From NCBI GenBank assembly GCA_025464025.1, contig JAODBP010000318.1, positions 1 to 20,991 of the forward strand: a stretch of 20,991 nt of DNA, read 5' to 3'. Positions 7,516-15,124 of this stretch are shown in pieces. A program made the position numbers and the translations under genes. This DNA is from Actinomycetes bacterium (GTDB lineage: Bacteria; Actinomycetota; Acidimicrobiia; Acidimicrobiales; CADCSY01). Numbering within the stretch: the stretch's first letter is position 1; each line of letters opens with the position of its first letter. The notes below the pieces were generated by a model. It was not told the DNA's origin. It saw nothing but the letters and a program-made list of their open reading frames with translations, and searched no databases.

Positions 7516-7799
7516 GGGCCGGTGGTTCCCTCCGCCAGGTTGCTGCCGTCGCGAACCTTCCGCGTCGGTACGGGTGATTCCTCCTCGCGGGTGGAACCGG
7601 GCTCCGCCGCCCCGCCCTACCCCGGCACAACTCGGACATATCCGTCAGGGCCGCACAGGTTGTCGGAGGGGGCCGGAGGGCAGGAATCCGGGGCGCCGGA
7701 GCGGAATCCCCCCTCGACGGGCGTGCGCCGTCGCACGCCGCACCCACCACGCCCAACCTGTTGCACCCACCACGCCCAACCCCGAAGGACGCTCCGCCG
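7516..7799. promoter_or_regulatory. Divergent intergenic control region of the polysaccharide cluster
   Basis: This 284-bp gap lies between the minus-strand priming transferase and the plus-strand glycosyltransferase operon, so promoters for both must lie here or overlap the gene ends. I see a short palindromic site cggacatatccg (7633-7644), GC-rich poly-purine stretches at 7666-7680, and a 19-bp direct repeat (7740-7781). gaagga at 7784-7789 is the likely Shine-Dalgarno for the gene at 7800. No clear -35/-10 pair could be assigned on either strand. Confidence 0.45.
7740..7781 (+). repeat. Two exact 19-bp direct repeats upstream of the GT operon
   Basis: The sequence gcacccaccacgcccaacc occurs at 7740-7758 and again at 7763-7781, with a 23-bp period and a 4-bp spacer (tgtt). 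It lies just upstream of the Shine-Dalgarno of the first glycosyltransferase gene, so it would sit in the promoter or mRNA leader. It may be a regulator binding site or a simple duplication. Confidence 0.8.
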
Positions 7800-8798
7800 A
7801 TGCCCGAACCCGCCCGTCGGCAGGTGACCGTGGTGGTGCCGACGCGGAACCGCGTCGCGCTGCTGGGCCAGGCGCTGGGCACGATCCTCGGCCAGGTCGG
7901 CGTCGAGCTCGACGTGGTCGTGGTCGACGAGGGCTCCACCGACGCGACGCCCGACTGGCTGGCCGGGCTCGGCGATCCCCGGGTCACGGTGGTGCGCCAC
8001 GACGAGCCGAAGGGCCTGCCCGCGGCCCGCAACGCCGGCATCGCCCGGGCCACGGCGCCGTGGGTGGCGTTCTGCGACGACGACGACCTGTGGGCCGCCG
8101 ACAAGCTGGCCGCCCAGCTCGACGCCCTGGCCGACGCGCCGGCGGCCGGGTGGGCCACCTGCGGCAACGTGTCGGTCGACGCCGACCTCCGCATCATCGG
8201 CCATCACCGCCCCCCGGTCGGCGGCGACATCGCCCGAGCGCTCGAGGCCCACAACGTGGTGCCCAGCGGTGGCTCGACCGTCGTCGTCGCCCGTGCCCTG
8301 CTCGACGAGGTCGACGGCTTCGACCCAGCGTTCACGTCGTGCGAGGACTTCGAGCTGTGGAACCGGCTCGGCCACGCCTCGCCGATCGCCACCGTCGACC
8401 GGCCGCTCGCCGCCTACCGGGTCCGGCCCGGCAACATGTCGGCCAACACGCCCGTCATGCGGGCCAACCACGACGCCGTGGTCGCCCGGCACCGCGCTGC
8501 CCTGGATCCCGAGGTGGCCCGCCACGGCGACCTCGTCCACGCCCAGTACCTCGCCCGGTTCCCGCTGCGCCAGGGTCGCCGCATCGCCGCCGCCCGCGCC
8601 TACCTCGACGTCGCCTGGCGCTTCCGGCTGCCGGGCCACGTCGCCCACGCCGGGCTGGCGCTGGTCGTCCCCGGGTGGGCCGAGGCCCGCCGGGCCCGGG
8701 CCGAGCGGGCCGAGGTGCCCGAGGCGTGGGCGGCCGAGGCCGAAGCCTGGCTGGCGCCGCTCCGCCAGCCGGCGGGTGCGCACGAGGTGGTCGCGTGA
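7800..8798 (+). CDS. Family 2 glycosyltransferase, paralogue 1 of 3
   Basis: The 332-residue cytosolic protein has a GT-A domain. It opens with QVTVVVPTRNRVALL, followed by VVVVDEGSTDATP. The metal-binding run CDDDD (Asp93-96) and the later CEDFELWNRL, with the likely acidic base Glu182/Asp183, complete the GT2 pattern. It should add one sugar from a nucleotide donor to the lipid-linked repeat unit; donor and acceptor are unknown. The last third (from about residue 235) has a short basic helical repeat region ending EVPEAWAAEAEAWLAP, shared with the next two genes. ATG 7800 was chosen over an upstream TTG at 7761 because gaagga (7784-7789) precedes it and homology begins there. The stop overlaps the next start in GTGA (8795-8798). 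Confidence 0.9.
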   Translation: MPEPARRQVTVVVPTRNRVALLGQALGTILGQVGVELDVVVVDEGSTDATPDWLAGLGDPRVTVVRHDEPKGLPAARNAGIARATAPWVAFCDDDDLWAADKLAAQLDALADAPAAGWATCGNVSVDADLRIIGHHRPPVGGDIARALEAHNVVPSGGSTVVVARALLDEVDGFDPAFTSCEDFELWNRLGHASPIATVDRPLAAYRVRPGNMSANTPVMRANHDAVVARHRAALDPEVARHGDLVHAQYLARFPLRQGRRIAAARAYLDVAWRFRLPGHVAHAGLALVVPGWAEARRARAERAEVPEAWAAEAEAWLAPLRQPAGAHEVVA

Positions 8799-9772
8799 AC
8801 CCGGCCGTCACCGTGGTCGTCCCGACCAAGGACCGAGTGGAGGTGTTCGGCCAGACGTTGCGTGGCGTGCTGGGCCAGCGGGGGGTCGACCTGCACGTGC
8901 TGGTCGTCGACGACGGCTCCTCCCCGGCCGACGCCCTCGCCCTCCAGGCGATCGCCGACCCTCGCGTCGAGGTGCTCCGCAACGAGCGGTCGCAGGGACC
9001 GTCGGCCGCCCGCAACCGGGGGGTGGCGGCGGCCACCACCCGCTGGGTCGCCTTCTGCGACGACGACGACGTGTGGGCCCCCGACAAGCTCCTCGGCCAG
9101 CTCACCGCGCTCGAGCGCTCCGGCGCCCGCTGGTCGTGCACGGCCTCCCTCACGGTGAGCCCCACCCTCGCCATCGTCGGCCACCGGGTGGCCCCGGCCC
9201 GGTCCGACGTGCTGGCCGACCTGCTGGCGTTCAACGTCGTGCCCGGGGGCGGGTCGTCGGTCGTGGTCGACGCCGACCTGCTGGCCGAGGTCGGTGGGTT
9301 CGACGAGACGATGAACCGGGCGGAGGACTGGGACCTCTGGATCCGCCTCGCCGCCCGCTCGCCCATCGCAGCCGTCGACCGTCCGCTCGTGGGCTACCGC
9401 GTGTGGCCGGGCTCCGAGTCGCTCGACACCGACGGCATGGCCGACGGCCACGCCGAGGTGGTCCGGCGCTACGCCCACCTCGCCGCCGAGCACGGGGTGG
9501 CGCTCGATGAGGCCGCCGTCCTCAAGTACCTCGCCAAGCAGGAGCTGCGGGCCGGCCGGCGGGCCGCCGCCGCCCGGCGCTTCGCGGGCATGCCCCTGCG
9601 CGACGCTGCCGGTGGGTGGGCCCGGGCCGGCCTGGCCATGGTCGCCCCCGACCTCGTCGACAAGCTGGGCAACGCCCGTTCGGCCCGGGCCGTGCCGGCC
9701 GCCTGGCGGGCCGAGGCCGCCCCGTGGCTGGCCGCCCTCGTGGCCGCTCCCGTCACGTTGGACCCTGCATGA
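8795..9772 (+). CDS. Family 2 glycosyltransferase, paralogue 2 of 3
   Basis: The 325-residue GT2 enzyme is closely similar along its whole length to the genes before and after it. It begins VNPAVTVVVPTKDRVEVF (GTG read as Met). Further motifs are VLVVDDGSSPADAL, the Asp run at 89-92 within WVAFCDDDDVWAPDKL, and NRAEDWDLWIRLA with Glu177/Asp178. The C-terminal region repeats the family-specific pattern of QELRAGRRAAAARRF and a tail ending in AWRAEAAPWLAAL. Its role is sugar addition to the growing polyprenyl-linked unit, with unknown specificity. GTG 8795 overlaps the previous stop (GTGA) and its own stop overlaps the next start (ATGA, 9769-9772), so translation is coupled on both sides. The start is fixed by where alignment with its paralogues begins. 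Confidence 0.9.
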   Translation: MNPAVTVVVPTKDRVEVFGQTLRGVLGQRGVDLHVLVVDDGSSPADALALQAIADPRVEVLRNERSQGPSAARNRGVAAATTRWVAFCDDDDVWAPDKLLGQLTALERSGARWSCTASLTVSPTLAIVGHRVAPARSDVLADLLAFNVVPGGGSSVVVDADLLAEVGGFDETMNRAEDWDLWIRLAARSPIAAVDRPLVGYRVWPGSESLDTDGMADGHAEVVRRYAHLAAEHGVALDEAAVLKYLAKQELRAGRRAAAARRFAGMPLRDAAGGWARAGLAMVAPDLVDKLGNARSARAVPAAWRAEAAPWLAALVAAPVTLDPA

Positions 9773-10758
9773 CGACGCCCGAGGTCACCGTCGTGGTGCC
9801 GACCCGCAACCGCGAGGCGGTGCTCGGCGTGACCCTCCGCTCGGTGCTCGACCAGCACGGGGTCGACGTGCGGGTGGTGGTCGTCGACGAGGCGTCGACC
9901 GACGGCACGGCGGCGATGCTCGATCGGCTCGACGACCGCCGCGTCCACGTCGTGCGCCATCCCGAGCCGCGGGGCGTGGCCACGGCCCGCAACACGGGGC
10001 TGGCCGAGGTCGGCACCCGGTGGGTGGCCTTCTGCGACGACGACGACGTGTGGGCGCCGGACAAGCTCGCCGCCCAGCTCACCGCCGTCGAGGCCGCGCC
10101 CGGCTCCCGGTGGTGCTGCGGCGGCTCGGTGCTGGTCGACGCCGACCTCACCGTGGTCGACCACCAGCCGGCGGTCGACGGCGACGTCCTCGACGACCTG
10201 CTCGGGATGAACGTGATCGCCGGCGGGGGGTCCGGCGTGCTGGCCGAGTCGTCGCTGGTCCGCGAGGTCGGCGCCTTCGACGAGGGACTCCGCAACAGCG
10301 AGGACTGGGACCTCTGGATCCGCCTGGCCGCGGCGTCGCCCATCGCCGCCGTCCACCGGCCGCTCGTCGGCTACCGGATCTGGGCCGCGTCGAAGTCGCG
10401 CGACCTCGGCCGCATGGAGTCGGCGTGGTCGACGATCACCGGTCGCTACCAGGAGCTCGCCGCCGACCGCGGCGTGCGGCCCGACCGGTGGCGGCACCAG
10501 GCCTACCTCGCCCGCCAGCAGGTCCGATCCGGCCGGCGGGTCGCCGCCGCCCGCACCTACGGCCGCGTGGCCCGGGCCACGGGCGAGCCCCGCCAGTGGG
10601 TCCGCGCCGCCTCGGCGTTCATGGCCCCGTCGGTGATGGATCGCATCGGCACCGGCCGCGCGGCGCGGGCCGTGCCCACGACGTGGCGGGTCGAGGCCGA
10701 CGCCTGGCTCGACGACTGCCGCCGGCCGCTCACCGGCGTCCTCGGGAGCCCGGCGTGA
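9769..10758 (+). CDS. Family 2 glycosyltransferase, paralogue 3 of 3
   Basis: The 329-residue GT2 enzyme is the third member of the tandem set. Motifs are EVTVVVPTRNREAVLG, VVVVDEASTDGTAAM, WVAFCDDDDVWAPDKLAAQL (Asp90-93), and NSEDWDLWIRLAAASPIAAV with Glu178/Asp179. The C-terminal third again has a basic QQVRSGRRVAAARTY segment and ends VPTTWRVEADAWLDD. Differences among the three lie mainly in the loop after the Asp run (about residues 105-170), where acceptor or donor choice is often set, which fits different linkages in one repeat unit. ATG 9769 overlaps the stop of paralogue 2. The stop TGA lies in a GTGA overlap (10755-10758) with the glycoside hydrolase gene. Confidence 0.9.
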   Translation: MTTPEVTVVVPTRNREAVLGVTLRSVLDQHGVDVRVVVVDEASTDGTAAMLDRLDDRRVHVVRHPEPRGVATARNTGLAEVGTRWVAFCDDDDVWAPDKLAAQLTAVEAAPGSRWCCGGSVLVDADLTVVDHQPAVDGDVLDDLLGMNVIAGGGSGVLAESSLVREVGAFDEGLRNSEDWDLWIRLAAASPIAAVHRPLVGYRIWAASKSRDLGRMESAWSTITGRYQELAADRGVRPDRWRHQAYLARQQVRSGRRVAAARTYGRVARATGEPRQWVRAASAFMAPSVMDRIGTGRAARAVPTTWRVEADAWLDDCRRPLTGVLGSPA

Positions 10759-11891
10759 TCAAGCCCGTGCTCGCCGCCGTCGTGGTCGGCCTCGCCCTCG
10801 TCATGGGCGTGGTGGTCCTCCGCGGCGGCTCCGACGAGGTCGGCTCGCCCCGTCTCCCGGCCACCACCGTCCCCTCGTCGAGCTCGACGCTCGAGCCGGC
10901 GACGGCCGAGCCCAGCCACTTCACCGTCAACGGCACCACGATCGAGGCGCCCGACGGCTCGCCCTTCGTGCCCGTCGGCATGAACCTGCTGGGCCCCGAT
11001 GCGTTCTTCAACGACGCGGGGCGCACGACCGGCCTGTCGACCGTGCTGCACGACGCCTGGCACGTCAACACCGTGCGGCTCAACGCCTGCCTGCCCGACG
11101 GGTGCGGCTACACCGACGTGACCAACCGGGCGAACGACGACCTCGACGCCATCGTCCAGGAGTTCACGGCCAGGCAGATGGTGGTGATCCTCGCCCTCCA
11201 CCAGGTGCAGCCGGGCGGGCTCCCGAGCGGTGCCGAGCTCGACCGGATCGAGACCTGGTGGCGGGACAAGGCCACCCGCTACCGGGACAACCCGTACGTG
11301 TGGTTCAACGTGCTGAACGAGCCCGGGCACGGCAAGCCGGCCGAGCGGGCGTGGCTCACGGTGCACGAGCGGCTGATCGGTGCCATCCGCTCGGTGGCCC
11401 CTGAGAACGTCGTCGTCGTCGACGGCACCCAGTGGGGCCAGGAGGTCGGCGGCCTCGACTCGGGCAAGGTCGAGAAGGCGAACAGCGCCATCCTCGACTT
11501 CGGGCCGACGCTGGCGAAGCAGTTCGACAACCTCGTCTTCTCGTTCCACGTCTACGACCAGTGGGGCCTGCCCCGGAACGACCGCCAGCGCGACGCCCGC
11601 ATGGCCGACTACATCGACCGGGTCCACCGGGCCCGCCTGGCGCTCGTGATCGGCGAGGTCGGCGGGGCGTGGAAGGAGTGCTGCGAGAAGGAGGCCCTGG
11701 CCGCCCAGACGGCCTACCGCGTGGCCCCGGGGAAGGGCGTCGGCATCCTCGCCTGGCACGGCCAGGCCGTCGACCAGCACAAGCTCATCGATGGCAACCC
11801 GCCGACGTCGCCCGACCAGATCGACGATCCGCTCCACCCCACGAACCTCACGTGGATGGGGCAGCTCCTCTGGGACCTGGCCCACCGGTGA
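10755..11891 (+). CDS. Membrane-anchored glycoside hydrolase family 5 (cellulase-like)
   Basis: The 378-residue protein begins with one hydrophobic segment (about residues 4-23, PVLAAVVVGLALVMGVVVL) that is an uncleaved anchor or signal peptide. A Ser/Thr/Pro-rich linker follows (about 33-55), then a (beta/alpha)8 domain of the GH5 type. The acid/base Glu189 is in VWFNVLNEPG, the nucleophile Glu301 is in LVIGEVGG, and FSFHVYDQWG supplies the conserved His-x-Tyr. GH5 enzymes cut beta-1,4-glucans, mannans and related chains outside the cytoplasm. Its place in a polysaccharide assembly operon suggests a trimming, release or quality-control role, as BcsZ has in cellulose systems; that is inference. 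GTG 10755 overlaps the previous stop, and the stop overlaps the next GTG. Confidence 0.9.
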   Translation: MIKPVLAAVVVGLALVMGVVVLRGGSDEVGSPRLPATTVPSSSSTLEPATAEPSHFTVNGTTIEAPDGSPFVPVGMNLLGPDAFFNDAGRTTGLSTVLHDAWHVNTVRLNACLPDGCGYTDVTNRANDDLDAIVQEFTARQMVVILALHQVQPGGLPSGAELDRIETWWRDKATRYRDNPYVWFNVLNEPGHGKPAERAWLTVHERLIGAIRSVAPENVVVVDGTQWGQEVGGLDSGKVEKANSAILDFGPTLAKQFDNLVFSFHVYDQWGLPRNDRQRDARMADYIDRVHRARLALVIGEVGGAWKECCEKEALAAQTAYRVAPGKGVGILAWHGQAVDQHKLIDGNPPTSPDQIDDPLHPTNLTWMGQLLWDLAHR

Positions 11892-13066
11892 GCACGCTCC
11901 TGGCTGCGATCGCGGCACCGTTCGTGGCGTGGTGGGGCCTGTGGGCGGCGCTGGCCGCGGCGGCGACGGGTCACCGGGACCGGGCCGGGACCGGCTCGGC
12001 GACGCGCTTCGACGTCGTCGTCCCGGCCCATGACGAGGAGGCGCGGGTCGGCGACCTCGTGCGCAGCCTCCACGCCCAGGACCGGCCCGACCTGCTCGGG
12101 ACCGTGCTCGTCGTGGCCGACCACTGCGGCGACGCCACGGCCGACGCGGCCCGGGCCGCCGGCGCCGACGTGCTCGTGCGCGACGAGGGTGCGGCGGGCA
12201 AGCCCCCGGCGTTGCGCGACGGGATCGCCCGCCTGCGCGCCTCGGGCGACCGGGGCGACGCCGTCGTGCTGCTCGACGCCGACTGCGTCTGCGACCCCGG
12301 CTTTCTCGGGGCCCTCGCCGACCGGCTCGGTCCCGACGACCAGGTCGTCCAGGCCGCCTACACGCTCGACGAGCCCGACGACGGTGCCGTCCGGGGCGGG
12401 CTGCGGCTCGGCTTCGCCCTCCGCAACGTGGTGCGGGCCCGGGGTGCCGACGCCCTCGGCCTGCCGCTCGTGCTGTTCGGCAGCGGGATGCTCTTCCGGT
12501 GGGAGGCGCTCGAGCAGCTCTCGTTCGGCGACCCCCGGCTCGACGGCACCGGCGACAGCCGCCCGGTCGCCGACGACGTGCTCATGGCCCTCGACCTGGT
12601 GGCGGCCGGCATCCACCCCCGCTTCGCCGAGGGGGCCAAGGTCGTAGCCCCCACGCCCGACGACGACCACGCCCTCGGCGCCCAGCGCCTGCGCTGGGAG
12701 GGCGGGCAGGCCCTGATGTGGCGGCGCATGCCGGCCACCGCTGGCCGCCTGGCCCGGCGGGGCGACTGGCGGGGGCTCATCGCCCTCGTCGACTGGACGG
12801 CGCCGCCCCTGGCCCCGTCGGTCGCCGTGGTCGGGACGACCGGCGTCGTCGGCGCCGCCGGGGTCGCGGCCGGCGTGCTCTCGCCGGTGGCCGTGGTCGT
12901 CCCCGCCGTGGCCGGCGCCTGCCTCGGCACCTACCTCGTGCTGGGCGTCGGCCGGCTCGAAGGTCGCCGCGGCGTGGCTCGGCTCGTGGCCGGTGCGCCC
13001 CGCTTCCTGGCGTGGAAGGCCGGGCTCTACCTGCGCCACCGGGCGGCCCGGCGGGTGGCGGGATGA
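11888..13066 (+). CDS. Membrane glycosyltransferase family 2 with QxxRW motif
   Basis: The 392-residue protein has one N-terminal membrane helix (about residues 2-26), a GT-A domain and at least two C-terminal helices (about 300-350). The catalytic domain shows FDVVVPAHDEEARVGDLVRSL, the DxD motif at Asp130/Asp132, the ADDVL acidic motif (Asp229/Asp230), and QRLRW at 266-270. The QxxRW signature is shared with processive synthases (cellulose, chitin, hyaluronan) and with some single-sugar membrane GTs. It is shorter than BcsA and has no PilZ domain, so single or limited sugar transfer is as likely as polymer synthesis. It sits directly after the GH5 gene (GTGA overlap at 11888) and before the flippase (ATGA overlap at 13063). 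Confidence 0.85.
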   Translation: MSTLLAAIAAPFVAWWGLWAALAAAATGHRDRAGTGSATRFDVVVPAHDEEARVGDLVRSLHAQDRPDLLGTVLVVADHCGDATADAARAAGADVLVRDEGAAGKPPALRDGIARLRASGDRGDAVVLLDADCVCDPGFLGALADRLGPDDQVVQAAYTLDEPDDGAVRGGLRLGFALRNVVRARGADALGLPLVLFGSGMLFRWEALEQLSFGDPRLDGTGDSRPVADDVLMALDLVAAGIHPRFAEGAKVVAPTPDDDHALGAQRLRWEGGQALMWRRMPATAGRLARRGDWRGLIALVDWTAPPLAPSVAVVGTTGVVGAAGVAAGVLSPVAVVVPAVAGACLGTYLVLGVGRLEGRRGVARLVAGAPRFLAWKAGLYLRHRAARRVAG

Positions 13067-14616
13067 CGGACCTCCTGGCCGACTCGCCCCAGACCTTCCC
13101 GCCCGACGAGGGCCCGCCCGGGCGACCCTCGGTCAAGGAGGGCTTCTCGTTCGCGGCCACGTCGTTCGCCGTGAACGTGGTGGTCGGCATGCTGAGCGCC
13201 CTGCTCACGGCCCGCGTGTACGGCGTGAGCGTCATCGGCCAGTACGCCATCGCCACCGCGCCGTGGCTCACCGTCATCCAGTTCTCGAGCGTGGCCGAGC
13301 AGGTGCCGCTCACCCGGAAGGTGTCGCTCCTGCCGGCGCACCACCGCATGGTGGCCGGCCTGTTCATGCCGATCCTGCTGTTCTCCGTCGGGCTCACCGT
13401 CGTGGCCGGCATCCCGATCATGGTGCTGAGCGCGGCCGCCATGCACGGGCCCATCGACCAGCCCGGCCTCGTGCTGCCCGCGCTGACGATCGTCATCGCC
13501 TACTGCCTGATCGACAACACGTCGTGGAACATCGACGCCGTGCTCTCCGGCTTTCGGGCCGGGCGCGAGCTGTTCTACGCGCGGGTCGCGTTCGTCGGCG
13601 GCTTCCTCGTCTTCGCCCTCGCCTTCTCCACGGTCAGCCACTCGATCTGGGCCCTCACGTTCGCCACCGTGGCGTCGTTCGTGGTGTCCCTGGCCGTGCG
13701 GCTGGTGCTGCTGCGTCGCTTCGCGCGCTTCTTCCCCGACCGGGAGTCGCTGCGCGAGGGCTTCCGCGAGCTTCCCGACATGCTGCGCTTCGCCGTCCGC
13801 ATCGTCGGCGGCCGCATCGCCGGCGGGCTCAACTCGCAGGCCGACACCTGGATCCTGGGCTCGATGGTGCCGGTCGCCCTGGTGGGCGCCTACTCCCGGG
13901 CCTCGGGCCTGGCGGTGCGGATGAACGACGCCGGCTACCGGGTGAACGAGATCCTCTTCCCGACCCTGACCGAGCGCTACGAGTCGGGCGACGTCGTCGG
14001 CTACGAGCGCATCCTCCTCGGCGCCGTCCGGATGACCGCCCTCCCGCTGGCGATCGCGGCCGGTGCCGGGGGCGGCGCCGCCGTCGGGATCCTCGGGATG
14101 TTCGGCCCCGGCTTCTCTCGTGGTGCCGGCGCCCTCGCCTTCCTCCTCGTCGCCTACTCGCTCACCGTCATCACCATGATCCAGGGCGGCGGCCTGCTCG
14201 CCGCCGGTCGCCCGGGCTGGTCGACCTGGGTCGCCGTCGTGCGGCTGGTCGTGAGCGTCGGCCTCATGGTCCCGTTCGCCCACCTGTTCGGTGCCACCGG
14301 CGTGGGGGCCGCCCTGTTCGTGGGCTGCCTGGTGGTGGCGGTGCAGGCGGCGTGGTTCCTCCGGCGAGCGTCGCTCTCGGCGGCATCGACAGCAGCCCAG
14401 GTGCGGACGGTCGCCGTCGTCGGGTTGGTCTACGCCATCGCCTTCATCGTCGCCCGGGTCGTCGACCTCGCCCTGCCCGGGGTGCTCGGGGCCGGCATCG
14501 CCGTCGGTGCCGGAGCCCTGGCCGCGGTGCCCGTGGCCTTCCTGCCCGGCGGGGTGACCGGGGGCGAGCGGCGCGCCGCGGTGGCGAGGGTCCGGCGGGT
14601 GGCGCGGCGGGGCTGA
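13063..14616 (+). CDS. Oligosaccharide flippase (Wzx/MOP-exporter family)
   Basis: The 517-residue protein has about 12 to 14 hydrophobic segments spread over its length and the general layout of polysaccharide flippases of the MOP superfamily. Helix 1 is around FAATSFAVNVVVGMLSALLT after a 25-residue polar N-terminus. A basic cytosolic loop lies near residues 220-245, and a conserved-looking segment NSQADTWILGSMVPVALVGA occurs mid-protein. It should turn the undecaprenyl-linked repeat unit from the inner to the outer face of the membrane, ready for the Wzy-type polymerase encoded on the other strand. ATG 13063 overlaps the previous stop. It is the last gene of the plus-strand operon; 24 bases after its stop begins the large palindrome. 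Confidence 0.88.
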   Translation: MTDLLADSPQTFPPDEGPPGRPSVKEGFSFAATSFAVNVVVGMLSALLTARVYGVSVIGQYAIATAPWLTVIQFSSVAEQVPLTRKVSLLPAHHRMVAGLFMPILLFSVGLTVVAGIPIMVLSAAAMHGPIDQPGLVLPALTIVIAYCLIDNTSWNIDAVLSGFRAGRELFYARVAFVGGFLVFALAFSTVSHSIWALTFATVASFVVSLAVRLVLLRRFARFFPDRESLREGFRELPDMLRFAVRIVGGRIAGGLNSQADTWILGSMVPVALVGAYSRASGLAVRMNDAGYRVNEILFPTLTERYESGDVVGYERILLGAVRMTALPLAIAAGAGGGAAVGILGMFGPGFSRGAGALAFLLVAYSLTVITMIQGGGLLAAGRPGWSTWVAVVRLVVSVGLMVPFAHLFGATGVGAALFVGCLVVAVQAAWFLRRASLSAASTAAQVRTVAVVGLVYAIAFIVARVVDLALPGVLGAGIAVGAGALAAVPVAFLPGGVTGGERRAAVARVRRVARRG

Positions 14617-15124
14617 CGGGGGCTGCACGCGAAGCGGTTGGTCGCGGCGCCCCAAGAGTGTCGTTCAGTGCCTCCGGCTGCACTGGCGTGGTTCCGCCCC
14701 GAAGCGGCCGCGAACCCGAGAGAAGGTGGACGCGTCGCGCAGGTCAGCGGCGGCCGCCCGGGGCGGGGCCTCGCCAGGCGGTCGGAGGCTCCGCCTCGCG
14801 CCGTAGGCGCCGCACGCGCAGCGATCTCGGACGCCGAAGGCCTCCAGTCGGGTGCGGCGCGCGTGACGGGTGCTCGCCGACCCGCCCGCGCCGGGGCGCC
14901 TTCGGCGCGCACCGAGATCGCTGCGCGTGCGGCGCCGTTGGCGCGAGGTCGAGTCTCCGACCGCCTGACCCGGTTCCGCCCCGGGCGGCCGCCGCTGGGC
15001 GCCGCGGCGCGCTTGCACTGGTGCTGGCACGCGGCCGCGTCGGGGCGGAACCGGGCCAGTGCAGTCGGAGACGCTGAAAGCCTTCCTTGGGGCCCGCGAC
15101 CTCACGTCTTGCTCGTGGCTCTCG
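14617..15124. other. Gene-free stretch between two convergent operons
   Basis: I find no credible gene in this 508-base stretch. It lies between the stop of the plus-strand flippase gene and the stop of the minus-strand GT4 gene. Long open frames exist in several phases on both strands, but they have no start signals, have Arg/Ala/Pro-rich low-complexity products, and simply reflect the absence of TA-rich stops. Almost all of it (14641-15100) is occupied by one large inverted repeat described separately. Confidence 0.75.
14641..15100. repeat. Large imperfect palindrome, about 460 bp, arms about 200 bp
   Basis: The left arm (14641-14841) matches the reverse complement of the right arm (14898-15100), with the centre at about 14870 and roughly 56 unmatched bases in the middle. 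Exact inverted blocks pair as follows: 14806-14830 with 14912-14936 (25 bp), 14746-14766 with 14976-14996 (21 bp), 14775-14787 with 14955-14967 (13 bp), and 14690-14702 with 15040-15052 (13 bp). Shorter blocks are 14704-14712 with 15030-15038, 14794-14802 with 14940-14948, and 14833-14841 with 14898-14906. The outer ends also match (gtcgcgg; gccccaag). The unmatched centre and its edge include a small gcgcc-ttc-ggcgc hairpin at 14896-14908. It could be a mobile palindromic element, two inverted repeat copies, or a very large bidirectional terminator. Confidence 0.9.

Noticed and set aside
7633..7644. cggacatatccg as a promoter -10 or regulator site
   Set aside because: It is a short 4-bp-arm palindrome with no matching -35 at proper distance on either strand, so it is too weak to list as a site of its own.
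6238..7827. Open frame of 529 codons opposite the priming sugar transferase
   Set aside because: Antisense shadow: the minus-strand protein has full domain structure, whereas this product is compositionally biased and extends across the promoter region.
14641..15100. Insertion sequence at the palindrome
   Set aside because: No transposase fragment and no clear target-site duplication were found at the ends; a non-autonomous element remains possible but cannot be shown from one copy.
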